Origin: Pedobacter sp. Leaf216
GTDB taxonomy: Bacteria; Bacteroidota; Bacteroidia; Sphingobacteriales; Sphingobacteriaceae
Reading direction: 5' to 3'
DNA: 64,000 bases
NCBI RefSeq assembly: GCF_001421515.1
Contig: NZ_LMKM01000016.1
Span: forward strand, 1-64,000
Below the pieces are notes generated by a model. The model was not told where the DNA came from. It worked only from the letters and a program-made list of their open reading frames with translations, and did no database searches. A program made the position numbers and the translations under genes. Of the stretch, positions 44,209 through 52,649 are shown piece by piece. The stretch's first letter is position 1; every line of letters begins with the position of its first letter.

Positions 44209-45636
44209 ATGAAAAGAAATATCATATTTATAGCATTTATCTTCCTTTTTGCAATGGGCGGATGTAAAAAATATACCGATTTAACACCAACAGGCTCATT
44301 GCTTGTAGAAAATGCACAGGATTATTACGACCTGGTTTCTTATCCAAACAGGGCTTACATCATCAGCAATTTCCAATACCTGGTTGATGACATGTGGATT
44401 AAGGAATCGAATTTTATTGGCGTAACACCTAATTTAAACACGGTACATTTTAGTTTTAACGAAAACATCGATCGTGTTTCGTTGATACAGAGTTCTAATT
44501 TTTATGAACGGGCATACGTATACATCAACCGTTGGAATACCATTATATCCCTAGTTGATGGCAGCAAAGGCGACGACCGGGTTAAAGCCTTGGCCAAGGC
44601 AGAAGCTAAAGTTTTAAGGGCTTTCGATCACTTTTTATTGGTAAACGTATATGCCAAAGCTTATAATGCGGCAACAGCAGCTACTGATGGCGGCATCTGC
44701 ATTATGGATAAATACGATTTAGAGGCACAGCCGGTAAAATCGACTGTAGCCCAGGTGTATGATTTTATCCAAAAAGATTTAGATGAAGCACTTCCATTAT
44801 TGCAAGAAAAACCAGCAGATCCTTACCACCCCTCATTGGCTTTTGCCTGGGCACTAAAGGCTAAAGTGCATTTGTTTAAAAAGGAAATTGCACAGGCTAA
44901 AGCAGCGTGCGAGAAATCACTTTTTTATAACAACCAGATTTTTGATCTCGTTAATTATACTACCAAACAAGGAGGCCCTTCGGTAACTCCAATTGTTGCG
45001 CCCAATAACCCTGAAGTATTAAGTTACATGTACATCCAGGGCTATAATGAAACCAATTTTGGTTATACCTGGCTAATCAGTCCCGAATTAAGAGCATTGT
45101 TCGGTACCAATGATGCACGTTTCAATATGTTTTTTAACACCACCAGTGCAAGCTTTTTAGATATTGGTGCTAATGCAGCATATTATAGTATAGCGTATAC
45201 CAGGTTTTTTTATCCAACTGTTGGTTTAAAAACAACAGAAGTATATTTAATGCAGGCCGAATGTTTGGCCAGAGAAGGTGATTTTGCTGGTGCAATGGCA
45301 GTGGTAAACAAACTCCGCGAAAAGCGCATCCTTTCGGGTACAATTTTACTCCCGGTACCGGCAACCATGAAAGAAACCATGGATATTATTATAAATGAAC
45401 GTAGAAAAGAGCTGTTTTTAGGTTTTAACAGGTTTATGGATTTAAAACGCTTAAATACCGAGCCTGAATATGCTAAAACGGTAGTGCGGAAGTACCCGAT
45501 AGTAAATAAAACGGTTCCACAACAAACTTATACGCTATTGCCTACATCAAGGTTGTATATTATTCCTTTTCCGCTTAACGTACTCAAGAAAAATCCCAAT
45601 CTTACTTTAAATACAGACGAAAAGCTCCCGTTTTAA
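44209..45636 (+). CDS. SusD/RagB surface lipoprotein
   Basis: Length 475 aa. Lipoprotein signal with Cys19 in FLFAMGGCKK. TPR-like helices carry EAKVLRAFDHFLLVNVYAK and AKVHLFKKEIAQAKAACEKS; the C-terminal domain has YLMQAECLAREGDF, NELREK-like NKLREKRIL and INERRKELFLGFNRFMDLKR, ending in typical SusD fashion. It forms the lid over the SusC barrel and binds the substrate at the cell surface. It lies 4 bp after susC and 1 bp before the metalloprotease gene. Confidence 0.95.
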   Translation: MKRNIIFIAFIFLFAMGGCKKYTDLTPTGSLLVENAQDYYDLVSYPNRAYIISNFQYLVDDMWIKESNFIGVTPNLNTVHFSFNENIDRVSLIQSSNFYERAYVYINRWNTIISLVDGSKGDDRVKALAKAEAKVLRAFDHFLLVNVYAKAYNAATAATDGGICIMDKYDLEAQPVKSTVAQVYDFIQKDLDEALPLLQEKPADPYHPSLAFAWALKAKVHLFKKEIAQAKAACEKSLFYNNQIFDLVNYTTKQGGPSVTPIVAPNNPEVLSYMYIQGYNETNFGYTWLISPELRALFGTNDARFNMFFNTTSASFLDIGANAAYYSIAYTRFFYPTVGLKTTEVYLMQAECLAREGDFAGAMAVVNKLREKRILSGTILLPVPATMKETMDIIINERRKELFLGFNRFMDLKRLNTEPEYAKTVVRKYPIVNKTVPQQTYTLLPTSRLYIIPFPLNVLKKNPNLTLNTDEKLPF

Positions 45637-45637
45637 C

Positions 45638-48088
45638 ATGAATATTAAACACATTATATTTCCAATCGCACTCTTACTCTCTATAACTGCTTACGCACAA
45701 AAAACACCTGTTGTTAAGGCTGATAGCACCAGCCGTAAAGCACCGGTTGATTACAGCAAGCTGATTCCTGCAAATTCTTTTAGCGAAACAGGGCTTTTTG
45801 ATGTTAAGCGTGTAGAGCAGAAATGGTATTTCGAAATACCAGATAGTATGCTTAACCGCTACATTTTAGCTGTTACACGTTATGTAAGCACGCCACAGGG
45901 CATGGGGAGTTTTGGTGGTGAAGCGGCCAATGAGCAAACCATTTATTTTGAAAAAGGGAACAACAATAATTTATTGCTAAGATCGGTGCTTTACAGGCAG
46001 GATGTTAAAAGCAATGATGAAGCCATTTACAAAGCGGTGCTGCAATCGCAGGAAAACCCAATCGTTGCTGCTTTCGATATCAAGGCAAAAAATCCCTTAA
46101 CAGGAAATTATGTAATTGAGGTTACCGATTTTATTAAAAAAGACAATCCTGTTATTTCAATCGCTGCTGATGAAAAATCGAACAAGAAACTGGGAAGCGT
46201 GGCTGATGACCGTTCTTTTATCGAGAAAATAAGCACTTATCCCATTAATATTGAGATTAAGAGTACTAAAACCTATTCTACCTCTGCAGGCATCATCCCA
46301 TCAGGTGCACTTACGGGGGTTGTAACACTAAGGTTGAACACCTCTTTTGTGCTTTTGCCTAAAATACCCATGCGCAAACGTTTTGCAGATGACCGAGTAG
46401 GTTTTTTTAACAACAAGTACATTCTTTTTGATGAGGAAAGGCAACACGCTGATGTTAAATATTTTATTGAACGTTACCGCTTGGAGCCTAAAGCTGAGGA
46501 TTTGGATAAGTATAAAAAAGGCAAACTTGTTGAACCAAAAAAGCAGATTATTTATTACATCGACCCGGCAACACCAAAAAAATGGCGACCTTATTTAATT
46601 GCAGGCATTAACGATTGGCAAAAAGCTTTCGAAAAGGCGGGTTTCAAGAATGCCATAATTGGCAAGGAATGGCCAGAGGCAGATACCACCATGAGCCTTG
46701 AAGATGCACGTTTCTCGGTAATCAGGTATTATGCTTCTGAAACGCCAAACGCTTACGGACCAAGAATTAGCGACCCCAGAAGTGGGGAAATTATAGAAAG
46801 TCATGTAGGCTGGTACCACAATGTAATGAAGCTGGTGCAAAGCTGGTACATGATCCAGGCGGGTGCGCTTGATGAGCGGGCAAGAAAGATGAACTTCGAC
46901 GATGAGCTGATGGGCCAGCTGATCAGGTTTGTTTCTTCACACGAAATTGGACATACACTTGGCTTAAAACATAACATGGGAGCTAGCAGCCAAACTCCCG
47001 TTGAAAAACTTAGGGATAAGAAATGGGTAGAGGCAAACGGACACACGGTTTCTATAATGGATTACGCACGGTTTAATTATGTGGCGCAGCCCGAAGATCA
47101 TATTTCGCCTGCTGGCATTTACCCGCGTATTGGTGCTTATGATAAATGGGCAATTAATTGGGGCTACCGTTATTATGCTGGAATTAAAGATGAATATTCG
47201 GAAGAAAAAATCACTAAGAAGATGATTCTTGATTCGCTTTCTGCCAACCCTAAACTTTGGTTTGGTGGCGAAGGGAAAGAAGAAGATCCGCGCAGCCAAA
47301 CAGAAGATATCGGTGATGATGCCATTGCCGCAAGTGATTACGGGATAAAAAACTTAAAGCGCGTGGTGCCCAACCTGGTTAAATGGACTTATGAACCTGG
47401 CGACCTTTACGATAATTTAAGTGACATGCATAAAGCGGTTGTTCGCCAATACAGCAGGTACCTTTATCATGTAATGAAAAATATCGGCAATAGTTATGTA
47501 ACCAAAAGAAGTGCTGATGAGGCTGGAGTTGTAATTACCGAAGTGCCAAAAAAACGTGTTAAGGCTGTTGTAGATTATGTAGGCCGACAGGTATTTGAAG
47601 CACCGTTGTGGTTGTACCCTAAAGATATTACCAGCCGGATTAATATTAAACCGATGGATGAAATGGTAGATCAGCAGAACCAAATGCTGAATATGTTTTT
47701 AAGTCAGGGGCTATTGTACAATTTAAGCCAAAAAGCACTTGCCTCAGCAAATCCTTATCCGGTAAAAGAATTTTTAGTGGATTTAAAGCATGCCACCTGG
47801 GTTAAGTTTACCGGAGTGGAAAGCAGTGATGTTTACCGCCGCAGTCTGGAACGCTCATACATTGAAAAGTTAAACACGCTGATTAATCCGAAAGATATAG
47901 CTGATGGCAAAGCGATGACTACAGCCCAAAGGAGCGATGTAAGGTTGGAAGCTATTGTACACCTTAATGATGTAAAGGAAACAATTAAGTTGTTAATGCC
48001 GCAAACTACAGGCATTAACCTGTTGCATTTGAAAGATATGCTTTTAGAAATAGAAAAAATTAACAAGAAATCAAACACAATCTCATAA
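45638..48088 (+). CDS. Zinc-dependent metalloprotease (DUF5117/DUF5118 type)
   Basis: Length 816 aa with a signal peptide ending AYAQ. An N-terminal DUF5118-like part (YFEIPDSMLNRYILAVTRYV) and a DUF5117 region precede the catalytic site, which is the metzincin-type zinc motif H435-E-x-x-H439-x5-H445 in HEIGHTLGLKHN, followed by IMDYARFNYVAQPED as Met-turn. The C-terminal 250 residues are helical. It starts 1 bp after susD, so it is part of the uptake operon. It probably trims a peptide or protein bound at the outer membrane or in the periplasm. Confidence 0.93.
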   Translation: MNIKHIIFPIALLLSITAYAQKTPVVKADSTSRKAPVDYSKLIPANSFSETGLFDVKRVEQKWYFEIPDSMLNRYILAVTRYVSTPQGMGSFGGEAANEQTIYFEKGNNNNLLLRSVLYRQDVKSNDEAIYKAVLQSQENPIVAAFDIKAKNPLTGNYVIEVTDFIKKDNPVISIAADEKSNKKLGSVADDRSFIEKISTYPINIEIKSTKTYSTSAGIIPSGALTGVVTLRLNTSFVLLPKIPMRKRFADDRVGFFNNKYILFDEERQHADVKYFIERYRLEPKAEDLDKYKKGKLVEPKKQIIYYIDPATPKKWRPYLIAGINDWQKAFEKAGFKNAIIGKEWPEADTTMSLEDARFSVIRYYASETPNAYGPRISDPRSGEIIESHVGWYHNVMKLVQSWYMIQAGALDERARKMNFDDELMGQLIRFVSSHEIGHTLGLKHNMGASSQTPVEKLRDKKWVEANGHTVSIMDYARFNYVAQPEDHISPAGIYPRIGAYDKWAINWGYRYYAGIKDEYSEEKITKKMILDSLSANPKLWFGGEGKEEDPRSQTEDIGDDAIAASDYGIKNLKRVVPNLVKWTYEPGDLYDNLSDMHKAVVRQYSRYLYHVMKNIGNSYVTKRSADEAGVVITEVPKKRVKAVVDYVGRQVFEAPLWLYPKDITSRINIKPMDEMVDQQNQMLNMFLSQGLLYNLSQKALASANPYPVKEFLVDLKHATWVKFTGVESSDVYRRSLERSYIEKLNTLINPKDIADGKAMTTAQRSDVRLEAIVHLNDVKETIKLLMPQTTGINLLHLKDMLLEIEKINKKSNTIS

Positions 48089-48089
48089 T

Positions 48090-48626
48090 ATGAAAAGTTA
48101 TTTAATTGCTTTGCTGGGTGCAGCATTACTTTTAAACTCAGGATTAAAAGCACAGGTTAAAACATCGGCTCAAGAAGTGGCCACGCCAGAACTGGCGCAG
48201 AAAAGAGAAGCTTTAAAAGAAGCGATCATCTCCAATTACCTGGGTATGAAAAACAGTCTGGTAAAATCCGATTCGGTACAAGCGGCTAAATCTGCCACAG
48301 AGTTTGTTGCTGTATTAAACCAGTTTAAGTTTAAAAAACTCTCGTTAGCTGAAATGAATGCGGCCACAACAACACGTGAAGAGATTAAAACACTTGCTTT
48401 GGCTATTGCTGCTACAAAATCAATCAATAAACAACGCAGCGAAATGGATAAACTTTCTGTTAAAATGTGGTCGATTATTGAAAGGTTTAAACCAGAGAAA
48501 ACCACACTTTACAAACAGGTTTGCCCTATGATGGGTACTACATGGATTAGCGATGAAAAGGCGATACAAAACCCTTATTACCCAAAAAACATGCTTACCT
48601 GTGGCGAAGTAAAAGCAAGTATTTAA
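48090..48626 (+). CDS. Exported DUF3347-like protein
   Basis: Length 178 aa. Signal peptide ends near GLKAQ. Helical middle (LKEAIISNYLGMKNSLVKSD, SATEFVAVLNQFKF) and a C-terminal motif CPMMGTTWISDEKAIQNPYY ending MLTCGEV. This pattern matches DUF3347, often linked to copper-efflux membrane-fusion proteins, where the Cys and Met residues may bind metal. It begins 1 bp after the metalloprotease gene and ends the operon, followed by a terminator. Metal binding is inferred, not shown. Confidence 0.8.
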   Translation: MKSYLIALLGAALLLNSGLKAQVKTSAQEVATPELAQKREALKEAIISNYLGMKNSLVKSDSVQAAKSATEFVAVLNQFKFKKLSLAEMNAATTTREEIKTLALAIAATKSINKQRSEMDKLSVKMWSIIERFKPEKTTLYKQVCPMMGTTWISDEKAIQNPYYPKNMLTCGEVKASI

Positions 48627-48658
48627 TACGACATCAAAATAATAGTTAATGATTAAAA

Positions 48659-48688
48659 GCGGTTTCCCGGATAGGAACCGTTTTTTTT
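48659..48688 (+). terminator. Intrinsic terminator of the SusCD operon
   Basis: CGGTTTCC pairs with GGAACCG with one extra T, loop about 6 nt, followed by eight T. It lies 33 bp after the last stop. Confidence 0.85.
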
Positions 48689-48957
48689 GTTTATCATAAT
48701 GATGTTATTTGGTTGTTAATTACACTTTTATTAAAATAAGCTAATTCTTAAAAATTAGTCTTATAAACATCATCGAATATATATTATAACGTTTTGAGAT
48801 TAAATGCAGCTAATTTTTCCCTATTTCTGAGCAAATGATGATGAAATTTTCAAAACCTTTGCGTTTTCAATATTATATAATCATTTTTATGGCTATGCTT
48901 TTATGCTGTTCGATATATAATGAGGTTATATGCTAAAATTTTTATCAGATTGTTAAT
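48689..48957. other. Leader region of the 5-oxoprolinase operon
   Basis: No exact promoter box seen. It contains a short open frame at 48841-48936 (in-frame ATGs also at 48835 and 48838), encoding a 31-33-residue hydrophobic peptide with CC and a C-terminal Cys. Coding status is doubtful. Confidence 0.4.
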
Positions 48958-49698
48958 ATGACGGAAGAAAGCCCATATTTTACGCCTGATTATTCGGTTA
49001 ATATTTATGGATTGAATGAGCAATCGGTTACCGTTGAGTTCGGAACAGTAATTAGTGAAGAAATATTGCAGCTTATTACAAGCTACAACCGTGTTTTAAT
49101 GCAAAATCCTTTTCCAGGTTTAATCACTACGGTGCCTGCATATTGTACACTTACCGTATTTTTTGATCCGCTTTTAGTACACACATCCAATCTTCCGGGC
49201 GAAACTTGTTTTGATAAAGTATCGTACTTCCTGAATCACATTAAACAGTCAGAAAGCAGACAAGCTATAAATAAACCCGTTGAAATCATTATTCCGGTAT
49301 GTTATGGAGGGAGTTTTGGGGCTGATATTGAAACAGTTGCAAAAATAAATCAACTTAGTATAGCAGAAGTTATCGAAAGGCATTCCTCCATGCAATACAT
49401 TGTGTACATGATAGGTTTTGTACCTGGTTTCGCCTATATGGGTGGCATGGATGCAAGTTTACAAACCCCACGCAAGCAGGTGCCAGATGCAACAATACCA
49501 GCAGGATCAGTTGGTATAGCGGGGATGCAAACGGGTATTTACCCGATTGAAACACCCGGCGGATGGCAGATTATAGGGAGAACACCCTTAAAAATGTTCG
49601 ATGTAAACAGGGCCGAACCTTCATTATTAAAAGGGGGCAATTTGGTTCGCTTCAGAGCCATCAATATTGATGAATTTAATACTTATGGCAAACAATGA
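48958..49698 (+). CDS. pxpB: 5-oxoprolinase subunit B
   Basis: Length 246 aa. The C-terminal half has the KipI/PxpB signature: FVPGFAYMGGMD, TPRKQVPDATIPAGSVGIAG, QTGIYPIETPGGWQIIGRTP. With PxpC and PxpA it forms the prokaryotic ATP-dependent 5-oxoprolinase that opens pyroglutamate to glutamate. Its stop overlaps the pxpC start by four bases. Residues 1-90 are more divergent but colinear with family members. Confidence 0.94.
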   Translation: MTEESPYFTPDYSVNIYGLNEQSVTVEFGTVISEEILQLITSYNRVLMQNPFPGLITTVPAYCTLTVFFDPLLVHTSNLPGETCFDKVSYFLNHIKQSESRQAINKPVEIIIPVCYGGSFGADIETVAKINQLSIAEVIERHSSMQYIVYMIGFVPGFAYMGGMDASLQTPRKQVPDATIPAGSVGIAGMQTGIYPIETPGGWQIIGRTPLKMFDVNRAEPSLLKGGNLVRFRAINIDEFNTYGKQ

Positions 49699-50699
49699 GT
49701 ATGAAAATCAGTATCCTAAAAGCAGGTTTGTTAACCACAGTACAGGATATGGGCCGATATGGCTACCTTTCACAAGCTGTACCCATTTCTGGTGCGATGG
49801 ATCAACTCGCTCATCGGCTGGCCAATAAAGCGGTTGGTAATGATGATGATTTGGCAACCATTGAGTTTACTTATGCTGATGCTTCTTTTAAAGCAGAAAC
49901 CGATCTTTTGCTTGCATACTTTGGCGATGGGGCATTTCTGGTTGATCATGATCAGGTGATGCCTGCAGAAAAGCCGTTATTTATCCGCGCAGGTTCGGTA
50001 ATAAAATTAATCAATAACCCTGTAGGGATTAGAATTTACCTTGCAATTGCCGGTGGGTGGGAGGTGCCCGAAGTAATGGGAAGTAAAAGTACATTTCTTG
50101 CTGCTGGTTTCGGCGGTTTTAATGGAAGGGCACTAAAAAAGGGCGATGTATTGAGCAATAATCTTTGTTTAGCAAAGGTTTCGGAAGCGATATTTAAACA
50201 GCTTAAAAATAATCAGTTAAGCTATCCGAACTGGCGTATCTCCCGCGAAAGTTTAATACCCGAAAACAGGCACACCATTAGGGTGGTATTGGCTAACGAA
50301 ATCAATTGGTTTGATGCCACATCCATTATCTCTTTCCTAACCAAAACATATCAAATAGATAAAAGAAGTAACCGGATGGGATACCATTTAAACGGCAAAG
50401 CCCTGGTTAGAAAAGTTAAAAAAGAATTGCTCAGTACCGCTGTAACTCCCGGAATAATCCAGGTTACAGGAAGTGGCGATTTGGTAATCCTCATGGCCGA
50501 TTGCCAAACAACTGGCGGTTACCCGCGCATAGCCCATGTTGCTGCTGTTGATCTACCTTTGTGTGCACAGTTAAAGCCTGGCGATGAAATTCGCTTTTCT
50601 GAAATATCCAGAGATGAAGCAGAAGAGCTATATCTGGAACGCGAACATGATTTATCGTTGATTACCACAGCGATAGGCCTTAAATATTTAAATTTATGA
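49695..50699 (+). CDS. pxpC: 5-oxoprolinase subunit C (biotin-dependent carboxyltransferase-like)
   Basis: Length 334 aa. The start AGLLTTVQDMGRYGYLSQAVPISGAMDQLAHRLAN is the KipA/PxpC hallmark (read in pieces), with later NRMGYHLNG and ITGSGD-like VTGSGDLVILMADCQTTGGYPRIA. The fold is the AHS2 carboxyltransferase-like fold; no biotin is used in the 5-oxoprolinase reaction. It overlaps both neighbours by four bases (49695-49698 and 50696-50699). Confidence 0.94.
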   Translation: MSMKISILKAGLLTTVQDMGRYGYLSQAVPISGAMDQLAHRLANKAVGNDDDLATIEFTYADASFKAETDLLLAYFGDGAFLVDHDQVMPAEKPLFIRAGSVIKLINNPVGIRIYLAIAGGWEVPEVMGSKSTFLAAGFGGFNGRALKKGDVLSNNLCLAKVSEAIFKQLKNNQLSYPNWRISRESLIPENRHTIRVVLANEINWFDATSIISFLTKTYQIDKRSNRMGYHLNGKALVRKVKKELLSTAVTPGIIQVTGSGDLVILMADCQTTGGYPRIAHVAAVDLPLCAQLKPGDEIRFSEISRDEAEELYLEREHDLSLITTAIGLKYLNL

Positions 50700-51457
50700 A
50701 AACAATAGACCTCAATTGCGACATGGGGGAAGCATTTGGAAATTATGCCATGCCCAATGATGAAAAACTGATGGATTATATCTCTTCAGCCAATATTGCA
50801 TGTGGTTTCCATGCAGGAGATGCATCAGTAATGCAGCATACTGTTGCTTTGGCGGTAAAAAAAGGAGTTGCAATAGGCGCACACCCGGGTTTGGCAGATT
50901 TACAGGGCTTTGGCAGAAGAGAAATGAAGATATCTGCAAATGAGGCTTACCAGCTTACCTTATATCAAATTGGCGCATTAAGTGGTTTTGTTAAAGCTGC
51001 AGGAGGCAAACTCCATCATGTAAAAACACATGGTGCATTGTATAATATGGCAGCAAAGGATGAGGTTTTGGCCAAGGCAATTGTTCAGGCAGTTTACGAT
51101 TTTGATCCTGGTTTAATTCTATATGCACTTGCCGGTAGTAAAATGATCAGCGAAGCACATAAGAAAGGTATTGTTACTTCATCAGAAGTTTTTGCCGACC
51201 GTACCTACCGGGATGATGGTTTGTTAACCCCGCGTACAGCTACCAATGCGCTAATTACGAGTGATGAAGAGGCTGTTGCGCAAGCACTAGGTTTCGCCAT
51301 TAAACAAGAGGTGAAAAGTGTAAATGGAAATAAGATTACTGTGAGTGCAGAAACACTTTGTTTGCATGGAGATGGTGAACATGCGGTTGCTTTTGCTAAA
51401 TTAATTTCTGAACGCTTAACAAAAGAGGGCATATCTATTAAAGCACCCACGGCATGA
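50696..51457 (+). CDS. pxpA: 5-oxoprolinase subunit A (LamB/YcsF family)
   Basis: Length 253 aa. The N-terminus is IDLNCDMGEAFGNY, followed by NIACGFHAGDASVM, IGAHPGLADLQGFGRREM, HVKTHGALYN and CLHGDGEHAV, all diagnostic of the YcsF family. It is the subunit thought to bind 5-oxoproline in PxpABC. Overlaps pxpC and the transporter gene by four bases each, so all four genes are probably translationally coupled. Confidence 0.95.
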   Translation: MKTIDLNCDMGEAFGNYAMPNDEKLMDYISSANIACGFHAGDASVMQHTVALAVKKGVAIGAHPGLADLQGFGRREMKISANEAYQLTLYQIGALSGFVKAAGGKLHHVKTHGALYNMAAKDEVLAKAIVQAVYDFDPGLILYALAGSKMISEAHKKGIVTSSEVFADRTYRDDGLLTPRTATNALITSDEEAVAQALGFAIKQEVKSVNGNKITVSAETLCLHGDGEHAVAFAKLISERLTKEGISIKAPTA

Positions 51458-52638
51458 AACCAAAATACAATTGGAGTGTACTTTTAGGAGCTGCTTTTTT
51501 AATGGCTTCATCGGCTATTGGTCCGGGGTTTTTAACGCAAACGGCCGTATTTACCCAACAATTGGGTGCCAGTTTCGCTTTTGTAATTTTGTTATCCATC
51601 ATACTGGATGCCATTGCACAACTAAACATCTGGCGGATTATTGCTGTTGCAGATAAACCCGCACAAGATATTGCAAATAAGGTATTTCCTGGCTTGGGCT
51701 ATTTTATATCATTCCTCGTTTTTTTAGGTGGCATGGCATTTAATATCGGCAACATAGCCGGGGCAGGTTTGGGTTTAAATGTGCTTTTTGGCATTAGTGT
51801 AGGTAAAGGTGCAGTAATCAGTGCTATAATGGCTATTGGTATCTTTATTTACAAAGAAGCCGGTAAAGCCATGGATGTTTTCGCCAAAACCATGGGCTTA
51901 ATCAAAATCGTACTGGCTTTAGTTATCGCCTATACCAGCTCTCCGCCTTTGGCCGAAGCTGCATTAAGGGCGATAAACCCAACGCAATTTAGTTTTACCG
52001 CGGTATTAACCATTGTTGGGGGTACGGTTGGTGGCTACATCACCTTTTCAGGCGCACACCGTTTATTGGATGCCAGGCAAACAGGTATACAAAACCTGGC
52101 TGCGGTAAATAAAGGCGCATTAAGTGCAATCGGCCTTGCGTCAATTATGCGTTTATTGTTGTTTATTGCCGCTTTGGGGGTGGTGAGTAAAGGTTTAGCC
52201 TTAGATCCTGCCAATCCGGCTGCTTCGGTTTTTAAACTGGCCAGTGGTGAAATTGGTTATAAAATTTTTGGTGTGGTCATCTGGGCGGCAGGTATTTCAT
52301 CTGTTGTCGGTTCGGCCTATACCTCCATATCTTTTATCAAAAGTTTCCATCCCATAATCTTAAAATACAACAGGGAAATTATTATTGCTTTTATATCCAT
52401 CTCCTGTGTTATTTTTATCCTTATTGGCAAACCTGTTAAAATATTACTTACAGTAGGGGCCATAAACGGTTTTATACTGCCAATTGCCTTGGGCATTATG
52501 CTTATCGCTGCTTATAAAACCAAAATTATTGCCAATTATAAACAACCGCTCTGGCTTACGCTTACTGGTTTGGCTGTGGTACTTACCATGGTTTGGATGA
52601 GTTATGGCACCATTTTACAAATGGTTAACGGAGAATAA
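51454..52638 (+). CDS. NRAMP-fold transporter (YcsG-like) without the metal motif
   Basis: Length 394 aa with about eleven hydrophobic helices. It aligns by eye to the NRAMP family as YcsG of Bacillus, which also lies with ycsF, kipI and kipA. The helix-1 metal motif DPGN is here GPGF (residues 23-26), and the helix-6 MPH motif is replaced (GGYITFSGAHRLLDA). A divalent metal substrate is therefore unlikely; context suggests 5-oxoproline or a related acid. Overlaps pxpA by four bases and is followed after 11 bp by an M1 peptidase gene. Confidence 0.85.
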   Translation: MKPKYNWSVLLGAAFLMASSAIGPGFLTQTAVFTQQLGASFAFVILLSIILDAIAQLNIWRIIAVADKPAQDIANKVFPGLGYFISFLVFLGGMAFNIGNIAGAGLGLNVLFGISVGKGAVISAIMAIGIFIYKEAGKAMDVFAKTMGLIKIVLALVIAYTSSPPLAEAALRAINPTQFSFTAVLTIVGGTVGGYITFSGAHRLLDARQTGIQNLAAVNKGALSAIGLASIMRLLLFIAALGVVSKGLALDPANPAASVFKLASGEIGYKIFGVVIWAAGISSVVGSAYTSISFIKSFHPIILKYNREIIIAFISISCVIFILIGKPVKILLTVGAINGFILPIALGIMLIAAYKTKIIANYKQPLWLTLTGLAVVLTMVWMSYGTILQMVNGE

Positions 52639-52649
52639 AAATTTATACG

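Noticed and set aside
51454-52638. Annotation as manganese transporter MntH
   Set aside because: The DPGN and MPH metal motifs are missing, and the gene is coupled to 5-oxoprolinase subunits.
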